Origin: Lytechinus variegatus
Lineage: Eukaryota > Echinodermata > Echinoidea > Temnopleuroida > Toxopneustidae
Length of the DNA stretch: 64,000 nt
Assembly (NCBI RefSeq): GCF_018143015.1
Contig: NC_054751.1
Coordinates: 28,639,438-28,703,437, forward strand
Reading direction: 5' to 3'
Below are positions 47,925-57,173 of this stretch, one piece after another (the stretch's first letter is position 1; every line of letters starts with the position of its first letter). A program made the translations under genes and the position numbers. The notes beneath the pieces were generated by a model. It was given only the letters and a program-made list of their open reading frames with translations, searched no databases and was not told the origin of the DNA.

Positions 47925-48112
47925 TTCTGGGCGTTGTGGCGTGCGCCTGTAATCCAAGCTGTGGGGAAGTTACAAATTGAAGCGGAGGCTCGAAGTTCGA
48001 GTCCTGGTCACGTCTTTCGGATGGTGACGTTAAAGGTCGGTCCCATGCAGACGTAAATAATCATATCTGATTGATACACGTCTGACAAAATTCAAATACA
48101 CACACACACATT
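47925..48112 (+). mobile_element. SINE-like element with a 7SL RNA-like head
   Basis: The head reads GGGCGTTGTGGCGTGCGCCT, GTAATCCAAGCTGTGGGGAA and GCGGAGGCTCGAAGTTCGAG followed by TCCTGG. This follows the order of the 5' Alu domain of SRP RNA (GGGCG..GTGGCG..GCCTGTA-TCC-AGCT-GGGA..GAGGCT..GAGTCC), with the B-box region closer to a tRNA. The tail contains TGGTGACGTTAAAGGTCGGT, CTGATTGATACACGTC and ends in (CA)n at 48100-48112. Origin from 7SL RNA is inferred from memory of that RNA, without alignment. Confidence 0.55.
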
Positions 48113-48717
48113 TCATTTTGATTATTTTTTTGCGGGAGGGAGGGGTTCATCAATAATCAAATTATATAATTCTTGTATAATTCCCCCAATCTTCCATTTA
48201 TTCATTCATGTAATCACCTGGATGTAAGAAGTCAATATATTTTTTTTCAAATCGGCTTTCTTCTCTTATTCAATATTGAATCATTCATCTGGCTTCGTGT
48301 GTATTATCGATTTGTATTTTTCATTCCTTTCATAAATGCACCCCCCCCCCCCCCCCGCTTCCCAACTTTTCATCCATTTAAGTTCAGAAAAGAAAACGAA
48401 TAGTCATATTCATTCGGGGAAGATTTGTTAATTTTCTTTTGGTTTGGTCAATTTTATTATTGCTTGAGGGATATCTACACTATATTTAACTTAATCTATA
48501 TTTTACTGAGACTTACCCCCCCCCCCCGCCCCACAATTGGGGATCGGCCTTTCATTATGTATATTATCTATTTTGGGTATATAGTAGGCCCTACTTTTTT
48601 ACCCAAATATAAATTAATTCATGTTTTGTTTTTAAAAAGCTTACAATACCGTTCATTGATATTCCAGTATTTCTTCAGCTAACCTATTTCCCCATCCTGC
48701 AGTCATTTTAAAACTTA
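48113..48717. other. interior of the long-inverted-repeat element, nothing defined
   Basis: AT-rich with C-runs at 48340-48357 and 48517-48533. No coding signal. Confidence 0.4.
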
Positions 48718-49262
48718 AAGGGATGGTCCGTGTTGAAAGTATTTATAGCTTAATATATAGAGTAGAATTCACTGAGCAAAATTCCGAAAATTTCCTCAAA
48801 ACCGGATATCAAATAAAATTATTGAATTTTAAAGTAGTAATATTTTGTTAAAACAGTCGTCATGAAGATTCATTAGGTGGGCTGATGTCACGACCCCACT
48901 TTCCTTTTCCTTATGTTATTAAACAAAATCATTGCTCGATTTTTTTTCACAATATATTTGTGAATAATGCGTCTCCTTTATAATGAAATAAGTCGCAGCA
49001 ATGAATATCTAATGCACTAAATCAGTTGCCAATCCAATGTTTTAAGTTCTTCGTAGAAAAAAAAATTGAATCAACCTAATTTTCATAATACAAAAGAACA
49101 ATTGGTGATATGACGTCACCAATTTGCTAATTGAATTATGATGATGACACACCCAGGACTGTTTCATCGGATTGATGCAAATTTTCAAAATGCGATAACT
49201 TTGTTATTCTTTGTCTGATTTTGATCATATTTTCAGTGTTTTGTTTATCTGAATTTTCTTTA
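48718..49262 (+). mobile_element. diverged copy of the 12800-13384 MITE family
   Basis: Begins AAAGGGATGGTCCGTGTTGA and contains GTATTTATAGCTTAATAT and AACAGTCGTCATGA as in 12800-13384. The right half is diverged and the terminal repeat is lost. Confidence 0.65.
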
Positions 49263-49518
49263 CTTGTAGGCATACAAATCATACTATTTTCTGCCCAAAG
49301 TTTATTAGCCAACACGTTTATACGAGATTCTTTCCATTACCCACTTTCTAAGTCCAGTCTGTCGTTCTTATTATATTTGTGGGACTTTTTCGGGTGATCC
49401 CTCTCAATATTTAAGCAATCGTAAATTATCAGTTCACTGTTCATTAATATTTTCGGGGGGGGGGGGGGGATTTACGGTCACTGTTACTCATGTTGAGAGA
49501 TCGATTTTCTTACTTTTT

Positions 49519-49840
49519 ATTAGGGGTGTATTGAAGTTGATTCCAGTCTTTAAATTTTTATTTTTATTCTTTTATGAGAATTGCCAATTATTTATCTTAT
49601 TTGAAAATCGCATCTGTTGATATTGTTATTTTTTCTAGGTTGAAAATCAATTGCTTAACCATAATTCATTGACGAAACTGGTGCCTTATATTAGGGGTGC
49701 ATTGAGGTTTATCCCTGTCTTTATAGTTATATTATTTATTTTTATTAAATAAATTTGCCAATTATATATCATATTTAAAAATCGCATCTGTTGATACTGT
49801 ATTTTTTCTTGGTTAGAAATCAATCGCTTACCCATAAGTA
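49519..49840 (+). repeat. tandem duplication, about 165 bp x 2
   Basis: Units at 49519-49676 and 49688-49840 share TTAGGGGTG(T/C)ATTGA, TTGCCAATTAT, AAAATCGCATCTGTTGATA and AAATCAAT(T/C)GCTTA(A/C)CCATAA. Confidence 0.8.
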
Positions 49841-49910
49841 TTAATTGAAGAAAATAATGTAGGGTGTTTATTAATTTTTGTTTAAGAGGTAAATAGAGAC
49901 ATATCTATTC

Positions 49911-49949
49911 AGTTTCTTTCTTGGTAATTTGGTGGCTCTGAAAAGAGCC
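49911..49949 (-). terminator. histone-type mRNA 3' processing signal
   Basis: Read on the minus strand: GGCTCTTTTCAGAGCC (49949-49934), a 6-bp stem with a TTTC loop, preceded by AAC and followed by ACCA, then about 10 bases on CAAGAAAGAAACT (49923-49911). These are the stem-loop bound by SLBP, the cleavage site, and the purine-rich downstream element that pairs with U7 snRNA; CAAGAAAGA is the form known from sea urchin histone genes. Every part is intact. It lies 50 bases after the stop codon of the frame at 50000. Confidence 0.92.
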
Positions 49950-49999
49950 GTTGTGTTTAGAGGCGAGATTAAATCTCAAGCCAAAATGACTCCTGAGAG

Positions 50000-50133
50000 T
50001 CATTCGAAGTCGCTGTCATCGCCTTCGCCCCAGGTAAAGACGCTCCTTGAGTAGTTGTTTGCCGTGGCTGGTTGACGACTGCTTGGACCTGCACCCTCCT
50101 CTTTCCTTCCTAATCTCGATGTAGTCAGCTGCA
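50000..50133 (-). pseudogene. 5'-truncated C-terminal coding fragment upstream of a histone-type 3' end
   Basis: On the minus strand a frame open from about 50133 ends SRSVFTWGEGDDSDFE and stop (50002-50000). Upstream it reads LTTSRLGRKEEGAGPSSRQP, a basic-polar stretch, so the tail passes from basic to acidic. It is not the C terminus of H1, H2A, H2B, H3 or H4 as I know them. The frame is cut at its 5' side by a G-run sequence beginning at about 50131, or starts at an acceptor (GTGCAG) at 50130-50129. A second overlapping frame ends ERLYLGRRR at 50016; the frame ending at 50000 fits the usual histone stop-to-stem-loop distance. Function unknown; it could be a host gene fragment captured by the surrounding element or a gene of the element itself. 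Confidence 0.5.
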
Positions 50134-50399
50134 CTGGCGTAAATCCGGGGGGGGGGGGGGGGGTGGGGGGATGGGGGGATATATCCCCCTCTTTTCGAGG
50201 AGGGGGGGGTGGCCAGTACAAACATCCCCCCACTTTTTACTGAAGAAATGAAAAAAAAATCACAAGAGATAATTGGTTTGTTGGTGAAAATTCTTCCTAA
50301 AATACCGCTTAACAAATAAAACAATAGGCCTATCATTGGATCATAAAATGCAAATAAAGAGCCAGTTCACCATTTGCCAACGAAATACTTTTGTCCTTA
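50131..50399. repeat. G-run insertion and flank inside the long-inverted-repeat element
   Basis: CACTGGCGTAAATCC followed by long G-runs and a small palindrome (CCCCCTCTTTTCGAGGAGGG) to about 50235, then AT-rich sequence up to the right arm. The G-run part looks like the end of another mobile element and truncates the coding fragment at 50000-50133. Confidence 0.45.
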
Positions 50400-50799
50400 T
50401 TATAACATTGAATCAAATTAAATGATTAATGAATACATTAACTAATCAATACAAATACATCACAAAAGAAAAAAAACACCAAACACAAATTAAATGATTA
50501 ATGAATACATTAATTAATCAATATAAATAGATCACAAAAGAAAAAAAACACCAAACACAAATAACTTAAATGATTAATGAATACATTAATTAATCAGTAC
50601 AAATAGATTGATGAATGAATAATGAATAATAACTATTTTCATACATAAGTAAATCGACAGATATATAGATTTCTGAAAAAGGAAATTGGAGCCCCCCCCC
50701 CCCGCCCCTAAACTGGCGCCGCCCATGATATTCTTTCCTTGTTTATTTGGAAAACAAATTGGAGCCAACCCCCCGGGGGGGACGCCGCCCCTCATAATT

Positions 50800-51233
50800 C
50801 TCATCGTCCACCGCGCGGGGAAACAAGCCCCACGACCACGTTATTTTCCACTACATAACAGTGTAAGGGGCCTCGATAACGAGTATACTATATAGCCGTC
50901 ATCCGAGCCCCACACGCGTGCGAATGCTGGGATAAGCACATTGGACGGGGCCTGTTTCGCGACTATCTTAGGATGCAAGCTTAATATATACTCGTGATAT
51001 AGGCCCCGCTACTGTGTTGGAGTGTCTGCAGTGCCGTAGTGCGGGGCCTATATAACGGTTATAGTACTATACTCGTGAAACAGGCCCCGCGCACGGACAT
51101 TCCAAGCCGTTCAATACAGCAGCGGGGCCTATATCACGAGTATATATAGTGAGCTGAAGTTAGCAACCTAGATATTGAGGTATGATCGATTACAATTTTT
51201 TTCTCGAGCGGGGCCTATATCACGAGTATGCCT
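50800..51233 (-). repeat. right-arm array of GGGGCC hairpin units
   Basis: Inverted copy of the left-arm array with the same order of hairpins and the same loops, so the arms derive from each other or were homogenised. Outermost words are GCGGGGCCTATATCACGAG and TATGCCT. Confidence 0.8.
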
Positions 51234-51494
51234 ATTTTTATAATTATTCCATGTATATGCAAATTAGCGCTTAGTGCATAATTAATTAGGCGAATTTCTA
51301 TATTTTTTCCACTCGATTTTTGAAAAAAAAATTGTCATTGACATTGTTTAGCTTTATACTAAGAACTAAAACTAAAGTAAACAATCCTTTTCAAATGAAA
51401 TCTAACTGTGAGTGTGAGTGTTGGCTTTGCATGCATTGCAAGGTACTTGAGCACATCGTCTTCACTGCTGTTATGAGTCTTCTCGAAAGCACTT
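51234..51494. other. short unique stretch
   Basis: AT-rich flank of the long-inverted-repeat element; nothing recognised. Confidence 0.4.
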
Positions 51495-51600
51495 GTTCAC
51501 TGCTACCACCCTGCCTGTGGGGAATCTACAGGTAGGACTATGGTATGCAAATGTTGTACAGAGCACACACTTTAAGTTTAAAAATCATTTAAATTTCTAT
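51495..51600 (+). repeat. dispersed repeat, copy 2 of 2083-2180
   Basis: GTTCACTGCTACCACCCTGC to CACACTTTAA, nearly the same as the copy at 2083. It ends about 100 bases before the ATG of the hAT-like pseudogene. Confidence 0.7.
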
Positions 51601-51699
51601 ATGTGGGACATGTATTAACGCTTGCTGAGCTGTGCACGGCCTGTGACGATCGTGGATTTAACGGGATTATTTCGCAAAACTAGAGAGGATTTGATCAAA

Positions 51700-52400
51700 A
51701 TGAGTGGAAAACGGTTGCAGAAATTTAAAGGGGAGTACAAACAACGATTTCATTTCATAAAGCCAAGCACGAAAGGCGTTGAATTTGCATTTTGCATGTG
51801 TTGCCGGCAGGACATAAAAATCTCAAGTGGAGGAGCTAATGATACCACGCCGAGAAGAAAAAACACATCGACAATGAAAAGGCGGATCTCGATGCGACTC
51901 GCATGTCCAAAATATCTTCCTTTATGCCCAAAGAGGATACCTCTGTCATTGGAGCCGAGGTAAGATTTACTGATTTTTTGGTGGAACATAACATTGCAAT
52001 TGATGTTTCTGACCATGCTGGTGATTTGTTCAGACAAATGTTTCCCGACTCAAAAATTGCTAAGGGTTACAGTGCTGCTCGGACAAAAACAAGTAACATC
52101 CTTTGTACCCTAGCGGACAGCGATGCGAAAGCTTTGGTCAGTAAAGTCAAGCATCAGCCTTACAGTATCGCTACAGATGGCAGTACCGATCAAGGAGCCG
52201 TGAAACTGTACCCAATACTCCTGAAAACTTATGACGATAATATTGGTCAGGTAGCATGTGAACTTTTGTCACTGCAACAGTGCTCTGACAGATCAACAGG
52301 GGAGAATATTTTCAAGACCATGGATACTGAACTACAGAACTGGGGCATGTGTGTAGAGTGTCTATTAATATATATATTATGTGATTCTGGTATCATTTTA
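51700..52400 (+). pseudogene. hAT-type transposase-like pseudogene with BED zinc finger
   Basis: An ATG at 51700 opens MSGKRLQKFKGEYKQRF, then FCMCCRQDIKISSGG supplies the two Cys of a BED finger. The two His (YHAEKKKHIDNEK) lie in another frame, so a single-base indel near 51842-51850 breaks the gene. The second frame continues from MSKISSFMPKEDTSVIGAE to SIATDGSTDQGAVKLYPI, where D in ATDGSTD corresponds to the first catalytic Asp of the hAT RNase H-like fold, and is lost after ELQNWGM near 52350. The rest of the catalytic core and the hAT dimerisation domain are absent. KIAA1586/ZBED-like proteins are close relatives in style. Not a functional gene. Confidence 0.7.
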
Positions 52401-52435
52401 AGCATCTAATGGCCCTCCATAGTGCTATTTTTCTT

Positions 52436-52525
52436 TCAGCTTCAAGGGGGCAACGCCCCCTTGAGACCCCATTTGGGGCGCTGCCCCTGAACCAAGTCGG
52501 GAGCCTAAGCGGCCCGCTGGACCCC
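52436..52525. repeat. GC-rich hairpin cluster
   Basis: AAGGGGGCAACGCCCCCTT is a perfect short palindrome, followed by GACCCCATTTGGGGCGCTGC and GGGAGCC..GGCCCGC words. Such nested hairpins are common at ends of DNA transposons and here follow the hAT-like pseudogene. Confidence 0.55.
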
Positions 52526-53308
52526 CGGCCAAATTTGTCCCTCTTTTTAGATTTCAAATGTTGGCAAGTATGCTACTCCTTGAAGTTTCTTTTAAAAAAC
52601 ATGTATATTTTCTTGATCTTTAGTGAATATTTTACGGAGATGAAAACTGATCAGCGTGGATATTAATTTTCGCCTAAAGAGGGCGTGCGATTTATATTCA
52701 TATCAAAGACACGACAAGGGAAAGACTAGGCACCTATACTATTTTACACGCAAATCGACGCAAGGTATTACGCGAAGTCCGTGAAGTGTCCAATCTTTTC
52801 ATTGTATTGACTTTGGGATACCGTATACGTATTATTGACGTTCGTTAAAACTTTTACTGCTGGTTTCTTTCCAGGCACGTATATTATTTTAATATTTTTT
52901 CATTAGTCATCTTTTTAAATTAATTGCAAATAAGTCTTATCATCACCAATAATAATATTTAATTATGTTTTGAAGGTAATTTATTTATTGGTGCCCATAA
53001 TTAGTAAATTAATCATAAGGATTGCGCATTCAAAGAATTTAGATACAGTTATAAAATTACCGAGGAGCTGAATCAAGGTTGTGAAATTATTAGCGCCACC
53101 AACGACTTCCTTGTATTTCCGTAGAAGAGACAAGCGAAGTCATTTTCGAGGTCGAGGTAAGCGAAATTTGCCCTTTTTTAATGTTTATTATTTTTAAATT
53201 ATTTTCATATTTGTTTAATGCATAGTGAGAAGGAGTTTCGGCAAATATTACTTCAGCAATGAAGCGATGTTTGCCGACTACTTCGAAATCCAGGGTCAAA
53301 CACGGTCT
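52526..53308. other. stretch without supported gene
   Basis: AT-rich unique sequence. Short inverted words (GCGCCACCAACGACTTCCTTG, GGCAAATATTACTTC) do not form a clear element. Confidence 0.35.
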
Positions 53309-53346
53309 ATTGTACGAGGTTAGTACATATACTAACCTCGTACAAT
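53309..53346. repeat. perfect 17-bp-arm palindrome
   Basis: Left arm 53309-53325 (ATTGTACGAGGTTAGTA) and right arm 53330-53346 are perfect inverted copies around the 4-base loop CATA. It lies exactly at the 5' truncation point of the LINE fragment that follows. Confidence 0.95.
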
Positions 53347-54167
53347 GTGTGAGTGTCTCGAAAGCAACAACATCTTAACAGACGCTCAGCATGGCTTCAG
53401 AAAGCATCATTCATGTGAGTCACAGCTAATCCTTGCAGTTCAAGACCTAGCCAAGGGATTGGATGAGAAGGAACAACATGATGTCATCCTGCTTGACTTC
53501 TGCAAGGCTTTTGATAAAGTACCACATGCTAGACTACTGTACAAGCTACAACACTATGGCATTAATAATAACATCCATCAGTGGTTTGCAGACTTCCTCA
53601 CAAACCGGAGTCAACATGTTGCTCTTGAAGGATGTACATCGAAAACTGCACAAGTCACATCTGGCGTGCCACAAGGGAGCGTCATCGGGCCGCTGCTCTT
53701 CCTACTGTTTATCAACGACCTTCCCGAGAATGTCTCAGCTGGCTGCACAGTACATCTGCAGACAGCTGCATGAGATATATCGGAAGATCGGCTCAGAAGT
53801 CGACTCTAAACAACTGCAGCATGACCTGGAGGCCTTGCAAACATGGGAAAGTGACTGGCTTATGGCTTTCAACCCACAGAAGTGCCAGGTACTGCATGTA
53901 ACTAACAAGAGAAAGCCTGTCAAATGTACTTATAGCATCCATGGACAGCCTCTTGAGTCAGCCAACACAGCTAAGTATCTCGGTGTCCATCTCAAGAGCA
54001 ACCTGAACTGGACTCGTCATGTTAAAGCGATTACCAAGAAAGCCAGCGCTGTCAGTGCATTTCTTCAGCGAAACATCAGCCCTTGTCCAAGAAAGACTAA
54101 GACCTTATGCTACTTGGCTTTAGTACGCCCCATTTTAGAGAATGCATGTATTGTATGGGACCCTTAG
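53345..54167 (+). pseudogene. jockey/CR1-like LINE reverse-transcriptase fragment
   Basis: Frame 1 (53345-53773) holds reverse-transcriptase motifs in order: [19 protein letters not shown] (fingers), [19 protein letters not shown] (motif A with catalytic Asp) and [18 protein letters not shown] (motif B). At motif C, where FADD is expected after GCTVHL, several bases are missing and the frame shifts; the active-site Asp pair is destroyed. A second frame then continues through WLMAFNPQKCQVLHVTNKR and NTAKYLGVHLKSNLNWTRHV (thumb) to VRPILENACIVWDP and a stop at 54167. Both the N-terminal endonuclease and the C terminus are absent. A dead 5'- and 3'-truncated copy. Confidence 0.85.
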
Positions 54168-54189
54168 ATAATGCTGTTACCGATATTTA

Positions 54190-54509
54190 TTCCAATTTCC
54201 GATCCGATTTCCCCCTCTTTTCTACATTTTTCCGAACTTCGATTTTTGACCAGTGGGGAAAAAATCGGATCGGAAAAAACAAAACATAACAAGACAAAAA
54301 AAACACGTGGCGACATGTTTGCCGTCAAAATGCGCTGGTGATTTGTTTTGATCTCAGACGAAAGTGGTGGAAGGAAAAGAAGATAAAGGGGAAGAAAATT
54401 ATGATTTGTTTTTATCTCCGATATTAGCGAAAAGACAGGTGGAGAAGAAGATTATGATTTGTTTTGATCTTCGACATAATCGGGGAAGAACAAAACGATG
54501 ATGATAATT
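54190..54509 (+). repeat. left member of an inverted repeat pair with 58690-58985
   Basis: AATCGGATCGGAAAAAAC and several GATTTGTTTTGATCTCAGAC-type words here are inverted at 58770-58930 (GTCGGAGATCAAAACAAAT, CTTCCGATCCGATAT). Similar words continue after the SINE to about 54830. The pair encloses the Harbinger element and the satellite; it may mark a larger nested element. Ends not resolved. Confidence 0.5.
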
Positions 54510-54700
54510 TAAAAAAAAAAAAAAACAAGTTCACACCTAGTTAGCATTAATGCATTTAGCATTTCCATTTATTTGAAAGCAGGATAAAAGAGCATTGTAG
54601 ATTAAATGCCTTGCTCATGGCATAGGTGCCGCGGTTAGGGATCGAACCCCAGACTTTTTCATGTATAGCCAGGCGCCTTAGACCACCCGGCCACGGCACC
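54510..54700 (-). mobile_element. tRNA-derived SINE, copy 2
   Basis: Minus-strand head GGTGCCGTGGCCGGGTGGTC (A box) and GGGGTTCGATCCC (B box, plus-strand 54638-54650) closing with GCGGCACC; the tail CTACAATGCTCTTTTATCCT continues to GCTAACTAGGTGTGAACTTG and a T-run. Copy 1 is at 47604-47775. The acceptor-stem bases pair, but the anticodon arm does not, so it is a SINE and not a tRNA gene. Confidence 0.8.
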
Positions 54701-55411
54701 AATGATAATTGGCGGTAATTTGTTTTGATCTCCGACAAAAATGGAGGAAGAAAAACAACGAAAAGACGATATGTTTTGATCTTAAGCGGAGGCAAATAAG
54801 ATTTAGTTGAACACGCTGACATGCGCGGTAATATTTACGACTATCTGACTATAGGCCCGGTCCCAGTGAGATTTAGGATGGATTGCGCATAAATTGCGGA
54901 TAAAATTTGATTACAGACGCTTAACATCCGCAATATTCGTAAAGTATGCTGTTTTAAGACTGTTATTTTCCGCACATGTCCGTAATCATCCGCAAAGGCA
55001 CATTTTTCCGTTCCCAGGAGTTTTGGGCTGCCCAAAATTCCTGGGAGCGGAAATCATCCGGTTTATATGCGCAATGCATACGCAATGCATACACAATGTA
55101 TCCGCTGAATTTTCGCAGTTATCCTGTGATATCTGCAACGGACATGGGATTGCGGATAAGTAGCGGACTGGGATAGAATGCGAAACGAATGCATAACGTG
55201 CCTAATACGACTTTATACCAAGCTATAATAATTTATAAAGAATGCTTAAAGACTGGTCACGAAGAGTGCGTTTGTATTACGACTGTTTCGCGAACAATTT
55301 GCGAGTACACAGCAAACATTCATCGTAAACCCAGATTACTATATAAATGTTACAGAAAATGAAATTTGACCGTCATTTTAAGAACAGTTGTGTAGAATAT
55401 AGGATGTTGCC

Positions 55412-56011
55412 ATGGATCATCACGGACATTTGATAGTTGCAGCCATCCAACAACATAACAATCTTCTCTTCCAAGTTCAACGTTTGATCCAAATACGGAA
55501 AAGAAAGCGAAGGAGAAATCAAAGAGCTGTCTGGGTGAGACCTTGGATTGGCAGAAGACTAGATCTGGGCATGTACGATAGATTGATGGTGGAGCTGCGT
55601 AACGAAGATCCACGTGCCTTCCAGAACTTTATGAGAATGCCCTCAGACATGTTTGACGAACTGGTGAACAGGCTCACTCCTCGACTGCTCAAGACACAGA
55701 CCAACTTCAGAGCGAACTTAGGCTCGGAATATTACAACTACAAGGGCTTTTTCAGTATCATTTTAGTTGCCCTGGTCAGTTCTGACTACAAGGTTCTTTG
55801 GGCTGACGTATCAGGAAACGGTTCCGCATCAGATGCTCAAATATACAACCAAAGTGAGCTGAAGCAAGGTCTCGAGAACGGCGACATTATGGGTTGGCCA
55901 AATCCAGATCCCTTACCCAATGACACCCAAGATGTCCCATACTTCATTGTGGGCGACGATGCTTTCTCTCTGAAAACATACCTAATGAAGCCATACAGTG
56001 GAAAGGCCTTG
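55412..56011 (+). pseudogene. Harbinger transposase (HARBI1-like), internally deleted
   Basis: The frame opens MDHHGHLIVAAIQQHNNLLF and contains RPWIGRRLDLGMYDRLMVEL and FQNFMRMPSDMFDELVNRL, the usual N-terminal region. At about 55720 it jumps from TNFRANL straight to GSEYYNYKGFFSIILVALV. The missing part, roughly 130 residues by comparison with the family, includes the first catalytic Asp (LDGKH region). The retained part has SDAQIYN, DPLPND and PYFIVGDDAFSLKTYLMKPY with later catalytic acids. After KALT the sequence passes into the reverse complement of the partner gene. Such a protein cannot be an active nuclease, though the N-terminal part could still be translated. Confidence 0.85.
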
Positions 56012-56286
56012 ACCAAAAGCTCATTTTCTGCTAACCATTCGAAGGCATTATCTTCTTGGTCGGGTTTGAGGGTGAAGCTCTTTCGTGGCCTCTTCTCTTC
56101 TTTTTCAGCTTTGTCATCTCTAGGCTGACTTGGACCAGGGACCTCATCGGCGCCAGGGAGGTCTTCTGGAGGTGGACTCGGTGACCTTGGAGATTGTGGA
56201 GGAGGTGGTACTGGTGACGGAGCCCTCTCTCCAACTTTGCTTGTCTTTTGTTTCTTCTTTCCTCTTGATTTGGCTCTTGTTGACAT
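56012..56286 (-). pseudogene. Harbinger Myb/SANT-like partner protein, 3'-truncated
   Basis: On the minus strand an ATG at 56286 opens MSTRAKSRGKKKQKTSKVGE, followed by a Pro/Ser-rich linker and then RPRKSFTLKPDQEDNAFEWL and AENELL, the start of the Myb/SANT-like DNA-binding domain of the second Harbinger protein, which helps bring the transposase to the nucleus and to DNA. The codons then run into the reverse complement of the transposase (VKAFPLYGF), so the rest of the domain is lost. The tail-to-tail order of the two genes is retained while both 3' parts are deleted. Confidence 0.75.
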
Positions 56287-56663
56287 GTTGCTACTTTCTA
56301 CAATGTTGATAAAGATAATGACGCTAAAGAGTGGAGTGCTCTTCTTTTATATGGTCTCGATTCAAATGTATCACATTCGCAATGCGACCGTTGTTTCCGC
56401 ACCACGTGCGCATTGCATTCTCTATGCATACGTAATACTTCCGCAATAATCGTTAAGCATCCTATTTTTGTCCGCAATACATGTGTTATACTTCCGCATT
56501 ACTTTCGTTACATTTTCGCAATGTCTGCAATACATTCCACATTTTTACAAGCAATATCCCTCGTAAAATAGCATTCGCAAGGTAATTCGTTTTTATTCGT
56601 GATATTTCCGCTTTTAATGTTTATTTGTTCGCTGTACATCTTTTATGAATCCGCATCATGTGA

Positions 56664-57173
56664 AGGTGAATATCATGGTTAACCCCTCTGGATAATAATG
56701 CGTCTTTTTCGGGAGGTCATGCGACCTTTAAGAGTTTACGATTACCTCCGCCATCACAACGATGTTGTAGAAAATGTGAAAATCATCTCTAACAACTTTG
56801 GATAATAGTGCGTCTTTTTCGGGAGGTCATGCGACCTTTAACAGTTTTACGATTACCTCCGCTATCACTACGATGTTGTAGAGAAGGTGAATATCAAGGT
56901 AAACAACTCTTTATAATTAATGCGTCTTTTTCGGGAGGTCATGCAACCTTTATGAGATTACGATTACCTCCGCCATCACTACGATGTTGTAGAGAAGGTG
57001 AATATCATGGTAAACAACTCTGAATAATAATGCATCTTTTTCGGGAGGTCATGCGACCTTTAAGAGTTTACGATTACCTCCGCTATCACTACGATGTTGT
57101 AGAGAAGGTGAATATCATGGTAAACAACTCTGGATAATAATGCGTCTTTTTCGGGAGGTCATGCGACCTTTAA
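56664..57173 (+). repeat. 110-bp satellite array, left part (about 4.6 units)
   Basis: Units of about 110 bases begin GAAGGTGAATATCATGGTAA and contain TGCGTCTTTTTCGGGAGGTC, ATGCGACCTTTAAGAGTTTA, CGATTACCTCCGCCATCACT and CGATGTTGTAGA. The array is cut at its TTAA by the element below and resumes at 58396. Confidence 0.9.

Larger units (their letters stand above)
44582..51233. mobile_element. 6.65-kb element with long inverted terminal arms (fold-back type)
   Basis: The left arm (44582-45455) and right arm (50400-51233) are inverted copies over more than 800 bases with small indels. The outer half of each arm consists of hairpin-forming units with GGGGCC cores; the inner half is an AT-rich tandem repeat. 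The six bases ATTTTT abut both ends (44576-44581, 51234-51239) and may be a target duplication, though A/T-rich. No intact transposase is present. Sea urchin TU elements, described as fold-back elements with long inverted repeats built of short tandem repeats, are the nearest known type in design. The interior holds a degenerate array, a LINE tail, two SINEs, a MITE and a gene fragment with a histone-type 3' end. Confidence 0.8.
54853..56655 (+). mobile_element. deleted PIF/Harbinger element
   Basis: The left end AGGCCCGGTCCCAGTGAG resembles the terminal repeats of the 187-bp Harbinger MITE at 62618-62804. Subterminal words CCGCAAT, GCGGAT and ATCCGC recur at both sides (54890-55160 and 56380-56640). 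The right terminal repeat was not found and the element seems cut at the satellite beginning near 56660. It contains remnants of both Harbinger genes in tail-to-tail order. Confidence 0.7.

Noticed and set aside
49998..50133. Core histone gene end
   Set aside because: The 3' signal is histone-type, but neither open frame gives a C terminus I know from H1, H2A, H2B, H3 or H4.
54605..54700. Functional tRNA gene on the minus strand
   Set aside because: A and B boxes and the acceptor stem are present, but the anticodon arm does not pair and the SINE tail is attached.
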